DNA of 64,000 nucleotides from Harmonia axyridis (Eukaryota > Arthropoda > Insecta > Coleoptera > Coccinellidae). Positions 13,001-28,000 of this stretch are shown here, piece by piece. How positions within the stretch are numbered: position 1 is the first letter of the stretch; each line of letters opens with the position of its first letter. The stretch lies in NCBI RefSeq assembly GCF_914767665.1, contig NC_059504.1, positions 20,958,501 to 21,022,500 on the forward strand. The letters run 5' to 3'. The notes beneath the pieces were generated by a model. It saw nothing but the letters and a program-made list of their open reading frames with translations. It searched no databases and was not told where the DNA came from. A program made the translations under genes and the position numbers.

Positions 13001-16000
13001 CTGATGAGACTTGGGGCTTGTTGAATGAAGTGTTAAAGTTGTGCTAACTTGAAAATATTTTCAAAATACTTTTTCAACATTATACAGAATGTCTAATGTG
13101 TTCCACGAAGAAGAATGTTATTTCTATTTTCCCCTTATTTATTCTCATTATTTCAGTTACATCCAGAGGCAGAGGTACAGAAAGATGCGTGTAGGTTACA
13201 TGAGATTCCAAGCTTTGATTCGAGCAAGGGTCTTATCCCACAGATTCAGACATCTCCGAGGACACATCCTAGGCCTACAGGCCCATTGCAGGGGCTACCT
13301 GGTGAGAAGAGAATACGGTCACAAGATGTGGGCCATCATAAAGATCCAATCCCATGTCAGGCGAATGATTGCGCAGAGGAGGTTCAGGAAGATAAAATAC
13401 GAGGAAAGACACCACGTGGAAGCGTTGAGGTTAAAGAAACAGGAGGAGAAGGAGCTCAAGAGCGCCGGTAACAAAAGAGCCAAAGAAATAGCCGAACAGA
13501 ACTACAGAGAGAGAATGTACGAGTTGGAGAGGAAAGAAATGGAATTGGAGATGGAAGACAGGAGAAGGGTAGAGATTAAGAAGAATCTCATAAACGACGC
13601 TGCAAGGAAGGCCGATGAGCCCGTAGACGACTCAAAATTGGTGGAGGCCATGTTTGATTTCTTGCCGGATAGCAGCAGTGAAACAGCGACACCTGGTGAG
13701 TTCGTGATGATGGTATCAAGCAGCCTATCTTTATATTTTCTTTTGTGTGAATGTTTTAGGTTCTACTTCTTTTAGCTCAATGAAAAAAGTTGTTTCTACC
13801 GGTGGTCTGTTTCGGAAGAGAAACGAAGGAAAATCCTACAGTGATGATAGTTCACAAAAACAAAGTTTGTCGATATTTTCAAAAATACTATGCTGTTTCG
13901 ACGTTCGACGCTTTTTTTGTGTCAATACGTGAGAGTTTCTGAGACATTATTATCGATACTTCCCAAACCTCATCATAAATAGGCTTTTCCTTAGATCACG
14001 GCATTTCCACATATTTCCTAAAAAAGTGAAACTTCTAGACTAAATATTTCATTTTATTGGAGCGATTTCATTTTGTTGAGATGAGAAAATGACTGTGTCG
14101 AAATCAATTGGAAGAATTTATTTGCAACTAGAAAAAAAATATTTCTCTATTCATCCACTATTTTCATCAATTAATATTCTGAAAACAATAAATATAATGA
14201 TTTCAGCTTGCGAATTTCCTGAAAAAGTACAGAATATCGCTTTTACAATTTCCGCAAGAATTTTTTCTACTCGAAATCTAATTGGGTACTGGTTTTGACA
14301 ATTCATTGGCTTGGTCATGGGCCTAGTAGTTCATTGAAACTCTCACTGAGACTATATCATCTCATGAACAATCAATTGTCAACGGAAATACGACCTCTAG
14401 AAGTTTCACTTCAAAAAATATTTCTTAATTTAATTTAGTTATACATGGTGTTTTCAAATCTGAGGTAGAAAGGAAAATGAGGGATTCCTTGAATAATAAA
14501 CATTGGCCCGCAAATGCTTTGTTTTAGAGATACTGGGTGTTTCTTGTGGTCCTATATTTTTGTGATTATTGAACCAGTTATATTTAATGATTTTTTTGGG
14601 GTGCTGAATCTGAATCCAAAGTGTGCCACCAACATTCTGTGACAGAACAAAGAAATTAAAAAAAAGTGAAAACATTTCAATTTTTGGCAGTTTTTTGCAT
14701 ATAACTCGGCAAATATCAATTTCTCGTGTATGACCTTCCTATACGAAAGTTTTAATTTGAGTACTGTATTGTATGAATACGACGGCATTATCTCCTCAAT
14801 ATATTCATGTAGGCTTGGTTAATCGATCGTCTAGAGGTATGATATGATTGACTTTGTTGGATTTGTAATAATTAAACTCTTTTGAATTATTTACATCTAT
14901 TTACATAGTCACAATTATACAGTACAAACTCAGTATTGAGAAGATCTTTATTACGTCTTAATTACAAGTTTCTCACTACGGTACTGAATTTCGTCTTTAA
15001 CTCTAGTTTTAATTACTCGAAACGTCTTGGATTATCATGTCTTCGTCGTACTTCAAGTTTTCGGTCGTCTCGTCTTTAACTTGTTCGCGACTCGTCTTAA
15101 TCTAGTCCGCGAAACGTCTTTTCGTCTTACGTCTTAAGTTGACCGCCCGAACTTGACTCGTCTTCGGCTTAAGTTAAACTGTACCCGTCTTCGGTTTAAT
15201 TTGAACTGTGCACTCTGCCGATTGGAACTACTCTCTCTCGAATATAGACCTCCCTTCTCTCGGTTTGACCACACCCTTAGGGGAAGGTACCTTCCCGTAG
15301 TCCAATAAGAGCTTTTGCCGTACCACCCCCGAAGATCTTCGCGGATTCCTGGAAATCGAATATTCTAGAAGGACTAGAACCTGAGAAACAGATGTAACAC
15401 ATCTGGTACAACCGTCTTATTCTCGACCTCAGTAAATCTCTTAAGTTTTACAACCGACATGACACATCTTCGACACCCCGAAGAATAACAATTCCTTTTT
15501 ACATTATGTACAATAACAATTCGTTCCCTGTAAATCGATTGAAACTGTCATGCCCTCGGCACTAAAAGAAACTAATAGGTCTCCAAGCATCCGGTTGACC
15601 ATCTCAATTCGTTACAGGGAATAATAACTGGATCCTACATTCATTGAAATCAATATAAACAAATAAACTAAATTTCAAAAGGTGATTTTGAAAATGCTTT
15701 TTTTCAAAAATATGATGACTTTATAGTTTAAACCCATTTGAATTGTATTGGAAGAAGAAATTATTGAGTAGAAGACATACCATTGCCCATTAAAATAAAT
15801 TGAAGTTTTGCAGTGGAAAAAGTGAATTTTTGTGAAGACAGAGATGAAACATGCATATTCCAACTATCGTTTGAGCCAGAACGACTTAATAAGAGAAATT
15901 TGTAGAAAATTTTACATACTTTGCTTTTGTATAGAAAGGTTATTCACAGAAAATTGATATTTTCCAAGTTACATGCAAAAAATTAAATTTTTACTTTTTT

Positions 16001-19000
16001 GCATTTTTTCAATGTTCCGTCACGAAATTTTGGTAACAAAACTTAGATTCAGATTCGTCACCCCAAAAAAGAATTTGATCCAGAACGGTTCATCGGACGA
16101 AAAACTCAATGAAAAAAATTTTATATACTTTTTGTCTGTAAAGAAAGATCATTCACGAAAAATTGATATTTTCCGAGTTATATGCAGAAAACCACCAAAA
16201 AATAAAATTTTTCACCTTTTCCCGTCACAAAATTTTGGTGGAAAACCTCAGATTCGGATTCAGAACCCCAAAAAATATATTAAATCGAAGAAATCAAAAC
16301 TACCCCAAAACTTTCCTGTGAAAAACCCATATTGACTGGACGACAAAACTAGAAGAAACCAAAAAGTGTAGTATTGGACCAAATTTTCTTACTACCAACG
16401 GTACACAAAAAGAACGTTCTGGAACAGATTTGCATTCAAAATTAGCATCAAATGATGAAAACTTTAAATTGGAATATTTATTTAAATTTTGAGAAGGGAA
16501 AAAGCTATAAGAAAAAACCCTTGAAAAATTCACACTATAACTGTATCTCGAAAACAAAGCGTTTGCGGGCCCATGTTTATAGAACTTTTTTTTTAAATGA
16601 TAAATTGATCATTTCGTTTGTACCTCCAATTCAGCAACACCCTGTATGTATTCTGACCTGTAGACAATAATTAAGCTTGAATTCATCTTATTGTGCTATT
16701 TTGAGGAATTTTCAATGTGCAATATTATAATCATTACTCATGCTGCGTGATGTAGTGTTGGAAGCCTTGCTCTACTACAAATTTTCACTTCACCAACGAA
16801 CATTTTCAGTAATCTGTTTGTTGTTACAGGTCGTGAGACTTCGGTGTTCAACGATTTGCCGTCTCAACCATCAGAAAACGAGATCATAAGTCCTATGCAT
16901 ACTGGTTCCGACGATGAAGAAGATTTGTCCGAGTTTAAGTTCCAAAAATTCGCAGCCACTTATTTCCAAGGAAACGTAGGACATCAATACTCCAGAAAAC
17001 CTCTGAAACATCCTTTGTTACCTCTACATACACAGGGCGATCAATTGGTAAGTTCCATACTCATCCTTGGGAGACTGAGTTTTTTGTGGTATCCATAATG
17101 CTTTTTTCAAGGAAATCATAGATTGTGAGAGGATACTGTTCAAAATAATAATAATTTTATTGATCCTTTGGGACAACCATGCAATTTTATTTTTCGGCCA
17201 TTTAATTGGTAAAATATCAATAAACCAACAATCAGGTCATATTCTCCAAAGTAACACTTCACTCAATAAGTGCCAGGCCTAACCAGTAAAATCATATGTT
17301 TCCTTAAAAAGTCTACTTAATTCGTTAACATAGTCATTTTCAAGTGTTACACATATAATCCAACGCCTCTTACTTTTCTGTTGAAAGATTCATCTGCTTT
17401 CGAAAGAGGCTTCAACTTAACAAGGCATTTGCTTTGATTATACAGTATGTTTTTCCATAAAAGAGCAATGTTTTAGCAATACCAGAAAGTCTGTTTTATC
17501 CATTTTTCAAACAAGAACAAATATAGCGTCAGTATCAAACCTTCAATATTTTCCGAAATTATGGTACGCATCCTTAGAGCTGTGTACTATCTAATAATAA
17601 AAAATTGTTTGGCCATTTGTGAGCCAGGCCCAAGATTTATTAAAAGATGTGGTACTTTGACTTTTGAGGCCAAAGAATAATGTATTTATCGAAACTTTTA
17701 TTTTTAGTTATTTTTCCACGGTACATTTTATCTAATATTAGATCGCCAACATCAATGATGGAATATTTCTCAGTGAATCATCTAAGAGCTCTTTAAGATA
17801 CATCCAAAGTTGATTTTATTCTCGATTGAGTTTCATTTTTTATCATAAATTTCGATTCATAACAAGAAGAACTCAGAAAAAGTATCCACACCCATATAGT
17901 CGAAAAAACGCTATAAATATGGCTAAAAATCCAGTCTCCCTTAGACCCCTTCTCTCGTCTTTCAACCAAAAACCTCTAAGAATTCATTTCCTAACGACAA
18001 TATTACTTTAAGGCCGCCCAGGCGCTCTGGATAACGATCCTGCGTTTCACTGGAGACCTACCTGAACCCCGCTACCACACAATGGAACGCGACAACACCT
18101 CCGTGATGTCCAAGGTCACCGCCACACTGGGCCGAAACTTCATACGTAGTAAAGAATTCCAAGAGGCCCAATTGATGGGCATGGAACCTGAGTCGTTTCT
18201 CAAACAGAAACCTAGGTCCATACGCAACAAACTGGTCTCGCTAACCCTCAAACGTAAAAACAAGCTGGGTGAGGACGTAAGGAGGAAACTACAAGACGAG
18301 GAATACACCGCCGACAGTTACCAGAGTTGGCTAGAGTCCAGACCGACCTCAAACTTGGAAAAACTACATTTCGTGATCGGTCACGGTATCTTAAGAGCCG
18401 AATTGAGGGATGAGATATACTGTCAGATATGCAAGCAACTGACGAACAACCCTTCCAAGTCTTCGCACGCAAGAGGTTGGATATTGCTCTCCTTGTGCGT
18501 GGGTTGCTTCGCTCCTTCAGAGAAATTCGTAAACTACCTCAGAGCCTTCATAAGAGAAGGCCCGCCGGGATACGCCCCCTACTGTGAAGACCGACTCAAG
18601 AGGACCTTTAACAACGGTACTAGAAACCAACCTCCCAGCTGGCTGGAACTCCAAGCCACCAAATCCAAGAAACCGATAATGTTGCCCATAACCTTCATGG
18701 ACGGCAACACCAAAACCCTACTCGCCGATTCCGCCACCACTGCTAGAGAGCTCTGCAACCAACTATCCGATAAAATAGGCCTGAAAGACCAGTTCGGGTT
18801 CTCCTTATACATAGCTCTTTTCGATAAAGTCTCATCTTTAGGAAGTGGCGGTGACCACGTGATGGACGCCATCTCTCAATGTGAGCAATATGCCAAAGAA
18901 CAAGGGGCTCAGGAACGCAACGCCCCTTGGAGGTTGTTCTTCCGTAAGGAGATATTTGCGCCTTGGCACGAGCCGGGAGAAGACCAAGTAGCTACCAATT

Positions 19001-22000
19001 TGATATACCAACAAGTGGTACGTGGAGTTAAATTTGGGGAGTATAGATGTGATAAGGAAGAAGACCTAGCGATGATAGCTGCTCAACAATATTATGTCGA
19101 GTACGGTCCTGATATGAACCAGGAGAGACTGTTAACGCTGCTTCCAAGCTACATCCCGGATTACTGCTTGACGGGAGTCGAGAAGGCTATAGATCGATGG
19201 GCAACCCTGGTCGCCCAAGCTTACCGCAAGAGTTACTACGTGAAAGAAAAGGCTGAATCTCTTAGAGTAAAAGAAGACGTAGTAAGTTACGCCAAATTCA
19301 AATGGCCTTTACTCTTCTCGAGGTTCTACGAAGCCTACAGGAACTCCGGTCCTAATCTCCCCAAAAACGACGTGATCATAGCGGTGAACTGGACGGGTGT
19401 CTACGTGGTCGACGACCAGGAACAGGTACTCCTGGAGTTATCCTTCCCGGAGATCACTTCCGTGGCTAGTCACAAGACCAACAAGGTCTTCACCCAAACC
19501 TTCAGTCTGAGCACGGTTAGAGGCGACGAGTTCACCTTCCAGAGTCCGAACGCCGAGGACATCCGGGACCTGGTGGTCTACTTCCTGGAGGGTCTGAAGA
19601 AGAGGTCGAAGTTTGTGATCGCGCTGCAAGACTACAGGGCGCCCGGGGAGGGGTCGAGCTTCCTGACGTTCCTAAAGGGTGATCTGATTGTATTGGAGGA
19701 AGACAGCACGGGAGAGACGGTGTTGAACTCTGGCTGGTGTGTGGGGAGGTGTGAGAGGACTCAAGAGAAGGGGGATTTCCCGGCAGAGACGGTTTATGTG
19801 TTGCCGTGCATGTCCAAGCCGCCAAAGGAGATCTTGATGCTGTTTTCTGCGGAAGGTAAGTCTTAGTTTGAATCAATTCTAAAACTTCTGCCTATTAAAT
19901 ATTCAATTCCTTTTAACAGTCTGAAAGGTGAGACTGCTATGTTACATTGGCGCAAAAAAAAGTGTAGGTTTCGAATATCACCTGTAATAAATTCAAACAG
20001 TGAGATTCTAAGACTAATTTTCTCCGAATAGTGTTATTATTACCCTGTTAGACAAAATTCCTTCTCGGGTTTTTCAAAATTTATGCAAAATCATATTAAA
20101 CAAGAACTGATGTTGGAGTTTGTTAGATACCAGAAGCTCCTTGAAATTATCAATATTTTCATGTTTACTCAAGATTGAGAGTGAGAATTGAAGAAAAAAT
20201 GTTCGAATATATTAATTCTTCACTCTATGGAAACGTAATCCATCTTCTCTTATTGGGGTTATAATAAGTATAAAGGAGAAAGAAAAAGCTATCTATGTCG
20301 ACTCCTAGTCTTTTATTAAAATTGCTGCATATGGTTCGATCTCTCAAGAGATCATCTTCTAATTCAAAAGAAAATAAACAAGTTCAATCATTGCTCTATT
20401 TGATTTCGTTTGAATCAGTAGGGACTGGAGCCCTGCTACAGCAATCATTGCCCTGTTTGGTTCCTTTTGAATTAGTAAAGCCTGAAGCCCTACGAGCAAT
20501 CATTGCTCTGTTTGTTTTCTTTTGAATTAGTAGGGCGTGAAGATGCTGTGTATGCACCCAAATCCACGTAACGTTCAAACAACATGCAATAGCAAATTGC
20601 ATATTCCAACCATGGCTTTGTTATTCAGCTTGTATGGTCAAATTGGAGAGACCTATACAGGGTGCCCCGGGGAGAATGCGACAAACGAATACCATAAATT
20701 AAGGTCATCATGGAGGACCCGTATCAAGATGTTTCAATCGCCTGAGTGCCTTCGTTGGGGATATACAGGGTGATGTTCATCTTATAAGTGAAATTTTACA
20801 GTTCAATAACTCTTTAACTAATCGACCGAATAATTTCAAATTTTGAAGTTTTGTCAACCTTTCCTATCGCCTTCCTTCAATATTTCTGAATTCGAGTAAA
20901 TCTAATCCGGACTAGAAAAATTTCAGACTTTTCCTATATTCGTGAATATTGGATCACCCTGTACGTGAACATTATGATTTTTTCTCATTTTCGGAACCAC
21001 AAAGAATCAATTCATTATAAAAATTCTAAATCTCTGCTTGGTACGGTCATACAAGGTGATCAATAAACATTCCCTTATGAGGGACATATTTTTAGTCCAA
21101 TAACTCTTCAACAAATCCACCGAATAATTTCAATTTTTGAAGTTTTTCGCCCTTTACTATCGCCTTCCTTCAATATTTCTGAAATCGAATAAATCAGATC
21201 CGGACTAACAAAATTTTAGACTTTTTCTATTTTCTTGAATATTGGATCACTCTGTACGTCAATATCATAATTTTTTTCGTTTTCGTAACCACAACGAATT
21301 AATTCATAATCAACATTCTAAAACTCAGCTTGCCACCGTCATACAGGGTACCAATAAACATTCCCTTATGAAAGAAGTACAACCGATTCAACCGAATAAG
21401 ATAGCGAAATCTGTGAAACAACTATATCATATCAACGTGCTCAAAAATGCATTAAAATGAAGGAATATAATTTTGAACAATATCTGCTGAACTGAAAATA
21501 TTATATTTTTGATTAATTGTTTTCAAGATCAAATATTTTCATTTTATTTGCTGTTTTTGTTCTATTCTTTATCCAGTTTGTTGATTGAAAGTTTTCCTAA
21601 ATAATTTGAGGAAAATTTAGGTGAGACATTCGTGAAGGGTGAAACAACTTCAATTTTCGAGATAATTCTACCGATAAATTCAAGATATCTTGAACTATGA
21701 AATTTCTTTCATGAAGAAATGTTTATTGATCACCCTGAATAATGGCGCCAAGCAGAGATTTAAAATTTTTATTATGAATTAATTCTTTGTGATTACGAAA
21801 ACGAAAAAAAATCATGATATCAACATACAGGGTGATTCAATATTCAAGAAAATAGAAAAGGTCTCAAATTTTCCTAGTCCGGATCTGATTTACTCGATTT
21901 CAGAAATATTGAAGAAAGGCGATAGTAAAGGGCTACAAAACTTCAAAATTGAAATTATTCGGTGGATTTCTTGAAGAGTTATTGAACTAAAAAAATTTCA

Positions 22001-25000
22001 CTCAAAAGGGAATGTTTATTGATCACCCTGTATGACCGTGCCAAGCCGAGATTTGGAATTCTTATAATGAATTGATTCTTTGGGGTTCCGAAAACAGAAA
22101 AAATTATAATGTTCACGTACAGGGTGATCCAACATTCACGAAAATAGGAAAAGTCTGACTTTAATTCATGGTATTCGTTTGTCGCATTCTTCCCGGGACA
22201 CCTGTATAATACGTTGTGTATAGATCAGAAAATCCTTCAAATTAACTTCTTGTCAATTTTTCAAGGGCGTAGTAACGATATACGTATTTTTCTAGGTGCA
22301 GAACACGGGAGGTACCTCAGCAGGCAATACTCAATGAATGGTCTGGACAACAGGGAGAACAGACCCCATACCTTAGCCGAATACTCAATAGACCACTTCA
22401 GGCCTCCGATGAAGCGGACTATGTCCAAAGCCTTAACTCTCACGTCAGGTCGAAGAGGAGGAACTGCAGATGACCTGTGGAGGCATAGCAGGGAGCCCAT
22501 CAAGCAACCTCTACTGAAGAAGTTGCTCAGTAAAGAGGAGTTGGCGGAAGAGGCTTGTTTTGCCTTCACCGCCATCTTGAAGTACATGGGAGACCTGCCT
22601 TCCAAAAGGCCAAGATTAGGCAACGAGTACACCGACCACATCTTCGACGGTCCTCTTAAGCATGAGATACTTAGGGATGAAATATACTGCCAGATCATGA
22701 AGCAGCTCACGGAAAACAGAAATAGGTAATAAATTATGTCTATCACTTTCAAAGACAAAATTCATCAGATTAGATGATATTTCTTCTGTTTTATATGAAT
22801 TGTCAATGTACGACGTTAGGTCCTTCCACATAATATTCGATAGTTTTAGTACAAACTTCAAAACCAATTCAGAATTTAATTTTTCATAATACAACTCATT
22901 CCCAATCTTCATTAGTCAGTCGCCATATATGAGCACAGGTTCCATCGTTCTGGCTCTTGTTTTACATGTGCAGTAAAAACCTTCAACTGGATCTTCGATT
23001 TCGTCTTCATCAATGTCAATACTTGACTTGTACTTTATCCATAGTTGATGGTTGGTTCGTCTTGTGAAGCGTGAATGCATTCGCATCCGTTAATGAACCT
23101 CTCCATATCTAAAGTTGTCAATTTCCAGGATTCCAGGTTTAACTCTTGCCATTTTATCTTAATATAAAAAGGAGCCAAATTGATCAATGAATCCACCAAA
23201 GGCCGTCTAGTTATTTGAATTCGCCAATTGCCTTACTTGTCATTAGTATATTTTAGATTAAGATTTTATTAAAGGGTTTCGTTGCACTGTGACCCATTGT
23301 GTCTTTGTGCCTCCCGTCAGAGCTATTCTCGCCATAGCGTGATCTACAGCTCGCCTTCCAGTTCCGGAGTTCCAATGAACTCCAGTATCTGGGATGGCTT
23401 CAAAGAAGTTACTTCCTCACTTCTACAAGTTTCTTATTCAAAGCAGATTGTGCGTTGGCTAGTGATGTCGAAGCATTCCGTCACCAGGTGATCCGGAGTT
23501 TCTTCCTCCTCCCCACAGAATCTGCACTCGTCATTTTCTGCTAGACCCATTCTCATGAGGCGTTTCCTAAGGTGACAATGCCCTGTGAGGAATCCAGTGA
23601 GGAGGTGTAGTATATTCTTGCTAAGATCCAGATACTTCTTGGATCTCGCAGTGTCAATTATTGTATTTACGCTTCACAAGACGAACAAACCATCAACTAT
23701 GTATAAAGTACAGGTCAGGCTATGGCATCGATGAAGACGAAATCGAAGATCCATTTGAAGGCTTTTAGTGGACATGTAAAACAGGAGCCAGAACGTTGGG
23801 AAGCTGTGTTCATATCGCAAGCATTTTATCGTTTCTGAGATACGCGCGTCATCAACTGAACTACGTTTAAGATGCCACCTCACGAAACACATTGCAATAC
23901 CTTTAAGTTGATGACAAAAATAAATTATCAAAAAGGAACAAAATTATCCAACGATGCTGACTGAATACTGCTTCAGAGCAGAGAGACTTGCTGGATAATA
24001 TGCCATTCAAGAATGCAGTTTACATTCTTTCGCTTCAAATATTCCAATGAAAATAGAAAAATAATAAACGAATAATAAAAATAAAACATTATATGCGCAA
24101 AATTGCTAAGCAGTTACGTTTTTTGCCTACTCATGTAACTCATAAGTAGGGACGATAAATACCCCAAAAAAATTTAAGAAACCTTATCGATCAATGATGA
24201 ATAACCCTTCTAGACACAAAGTAGGGAGAAAATATTCAAATATGTTCCTTGGGTCAAAAGTTATGGAGTAATAAAGTTTATAGCTTTTATCGCTATGTCT
24301 ACATTGAATACCCAATAACTTGAGAACCAGCTTTGACTAGAGAATTCAGAAGATCTTTTCTTATTGAAGGCATAAAGATCTACAAAATACTAATATTTGA
24401 CATTAATCGGTAACCATTCTTCATACATTCAAGTGCCTGGTCCTTTCTGTAATCTGAACTAGGGCTGGGACTTTTTCGCCTTTTTGTATTCGAATATTCA
24501 TTCATAAATTTATTCGATTATTCGAATAATTCATTCAAACAAATATTCATGCTTGACTATTCATGAGTAGTCATGAATATTCAACTATTCGTTGATTATT
24601 CAGTGATTATTCAATGATTATTCACTGATTATTCAATGATTATTCAGTGATCATTCAATGATTATTCAGTGATTATTCAATGATTATTCAGTGATTATCC
24701 AATGAATATTCAGACAATATTCAGTGATTAAACTCATGTTTTAATGAACAAATAAAATCCGAGCGTTTTGAGGAGTGAATATACCCTTTGCGACGTGGTA
24801 TAATCGTTTTGGTGTGACGTCACACACCGCCATTTTTGGTTCTCCTGTCAGTGTTCGGAATCCAAACAAATAAATTGTCATTCAAATTAGTACGGTCTCG
24901 TTGAAGGAATTGGCTTATTTTCATGAATAAGAGTATTTGAGATCTAGCAAAAAATATGCATAAATATTTAACAGATCTATTTAACGAACAGGTAATATTG

Positions 25001-28000
25001 AACAAAGTTTACTATAATCTAATGCATAAATGTAAAAACGTTCGTTATTCCTGGAAAAGTCGGGAGTATCCTGGTTTTACCGAAAAAATTGTCCTATTTT
25101 TATAATCAAATTGTCGTTTGGTAAATACAGAGTTTTTTTCATCACATGAGAACGTACAAAATACAATAGACGCAGTAAAACCTTCACAATCTACATAGAC
25201 CCTTTACAGGTCTAGAGGTACAAAAAGAATGATGAAGCGGATTCTGAGAACATTAAATTCTTCAAGAATACACTTCGTGATCAATTATTCGGAATTTTCA
25301 AAAAAACTTTGTTTTCTGATTCAGTTTTGTTAGGGAAGGATGTTACATCAGTCGATGTGTGTACATTTTAAGACCATATATTCAAAAGAAAATAATGATT
25401 CGTCGGTTCGCAATTCAGAATACATAAAACAATATTTGACCACTGAAATAGAGCAATATGTCTAGAAATAGCAATACATACTGAATAGGAAGGCAAGGTT
25501 ACATTTTCGAATGTAGAATCTTGTATTACTATTATTAGAACTCTTTATTACTAAATTCATATGTTAGAATCTTATATTCCATTTTTATATGTTTTCATTG
25601 ATGAAATCCAAATTTTATTAATTTTTCTTTGGCTGAATACCTTTTTGTACTACTATTAAATGAATAATTTTAATTCAATTGTATCTATCAATTTCAATTT
25701 TATGTAATTTCCAGTAATTTTAATATTAATAAAACGATTTGTCCGTAGTGAATCACAAAACCTTGTTTTAATCATTCCTGAATAGTGAGTCAAGTGATCA
25801 TTCAAACTTTCATTCGTTACTTCATAAATATCGAACTACTCACTGAATAGAAAACTATTCACAGATTATTCATGAATAGAAAAGTAGTCATTGATTATTC
25901 AACTATTCAGTGAATACTCGACTATTCACTGATTATTCATGAATAGAAAAGTAGTCATTGATTATTCAACTATTCAGTGAATACTCGACTATTCACTGAT
26001 TATTCATGAATAGAAAAGTAGTCATTGATTATTCAACTATTCAGTGAATATTCATGATTATTCGAATAATGCAAAATGCAATTATTCGAATAATCATTCA
26101 ATGATTATTCGAATATTCAAATCATTCATTCATGATTCCCAGCCCTAATCTGAACCATTGATGTAACTCGATCATCACTTAATATCACTCTATCAACTTC
26201 CAGGTTATCAGAAGAGCGTGGTTGGGAACTAATGTGGCTTGCAGCCGGCCTGTTCACCTGTTCCCAAAACCTCCTGAAGGAACTGACGGCCTTTCTGCGC
26301 AGCAGGCGTCATCCCATAGCCCAAGACGCCCTTCAAAGGCTGCAGAAGACGTTGCGCAACGGTCAGAGGAAGTATCCCCCTCACCAAGTCGAGGTGGAGG
26401 CCATTCAACACAAGACCACGCAGATATTCCACAAGGTCTACTTCCCGGACGACACGGACGAAGCCTTCGAGGTGGACTCCAGCACAAGAGCGAAGGATTT
26501 CTGCCAAAACATCAGCCAGAGGCTGAGCCTGAGATCCAGCGAGGGCTTCAGCCTGTTCGTCAAGATCGCGGACAAAGTCATCTCTGTACCCGAGGGAGAT
26601 TTCTTCTTTGACTTCGTCCGCCATCTGACCGACTGGATCAGAAAGGCAAGGCCTACTAGGGACGGCATAACGCCGCAGTTCTCGTATCAGGTATTCTTCA
26701 TGAAGAAACTTTGGACTAACACGGTTCCGGGGAAGGATAGGAACGCGGATCTCATCTTCCACTTCCACCAAGAATTGCCCAAGTTGGTCAGGGGCTACCA
26801 CAAGTGTTCCAAGGAAGAGGCCGTCAAGTTGGCGGCTCTGGTTTACAGGGTTAGGTTCGGAGAGAGCAAACAAGAACTGCAAGCTATACCGTAAGTTTTG
26901 ATATCGCATTGTTTATATGTTTCATGTTTTTTCGTTGAGTAGAATCGAGTGGTTTCTATTTTTAGAATTAGAGTTAATTGTTTGTTTTTTTTTTTTTTGG
27001 GTAAAGCCCTCTTTGTAGTGAACTGTATTGGGTGTCCCAATTTCATTGCCTAGTGAAGAGATCTCAGAATCTTTTTGAGCTATAAAAAAATGAATGGCAC
27101 ATTGTCGGGTACGATTTTTGGAAAAATCAATGTGCCGAAAGTTAAACTGTTTTCAAGGTATAAGAGAAAATTGGAAAATGGCCGGAAATGAAAAGTTCTC
27201 ATAACTTCTTCATTACTGGTGCTATAAACATGAAACAAAAACATCCAACACACACTTTTTGCAGTAGAATCCATTGGTGTAATAATTTGTTTTATTGCAA
27301 TTAGTTTTGAAGTTATAAAACAAATTGTGTTATTTTAGATGTAGACCATAATAATAGTATCAGGTGTACAACTTTGCTACCGCAGATTTAAAATAGGTGG
27401 TTGTAGCGGTAGTGTAAATAAATAGATCGTCGATGTCATACAATAAGTTTAGGTATCTTCAAACATAACGCCATCTAAATATTAGTCGATTTGTGTCTGC
27501 ATCATAAAGTTATTCTCGATTAAACATGTCAGATTACGGGCCAAATTCTCGTCATTTGCGGGAAGTTTTAATTTTCTGCTTTAGTATCAAGAAATCTACG
27601 GCTGAGGCTAATCAAAAGCTCTTAAACACCTCTGGTGAGGCTGCTATTAGTGAAAGAATATGCCGAGAGTGGTTTCAACGCTTCGAGAACGGTGGCTTTG
27701 ACGTCGAAGACCAGCATGGCGGAGCATGGCGGTGGAAGAAAGAATAAGGTTTTCGAAGATGCAGAATTGGAGGCAGTACTTGATCAAGACTTGTGTCAAA
27801 CGCAACAAGAATTGGCAGGATCATTGGTAGTGACGCAACAAGCCATTTCAAAACGCCTGGAATTCATGAGAATGCTTCAGAAACAAGGAAATTGGGTGCC
27901 GTACGAGTTGAAGCCGAGAGATGTTGAACGGCGTTTGTTTGCTTGTGAAAGGCTGCTTCCAAGGCAAAGATGGAAGGGATTTTTCATCGCATTGTGACTG

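Larger units (their letters stand above)
24460..26147. mobile_element. hAT-like non-autonomous element with internal minisatellites
   Basis: The terminal inverted repeats TAGGGCTGGGA and TCCCAGCCCTA are perfect. The 8-bp target duplication ATCTGAAC (24452-24459 and 26148-26155) is also perfect, which is diagnostic of hAT-type insertion. The 1688-bp body has no transposase frame. Both subterminal zones are arrays of short repeats (GATTATTCAATGATTATTCA-type units at 24585-24730 and a unit of about 67 bp repeated nearly three times at 25860-26060). Its right edge is 56 bp from the Myo7a exon at 26204. Confidence 0.9.

Noticed and set aside
26229..26909. 226-codon minus-strand ORF over the FERM-2 exon
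   Set aside because: It is the antisense shadow of the GC-rich exon at 26204-26890.
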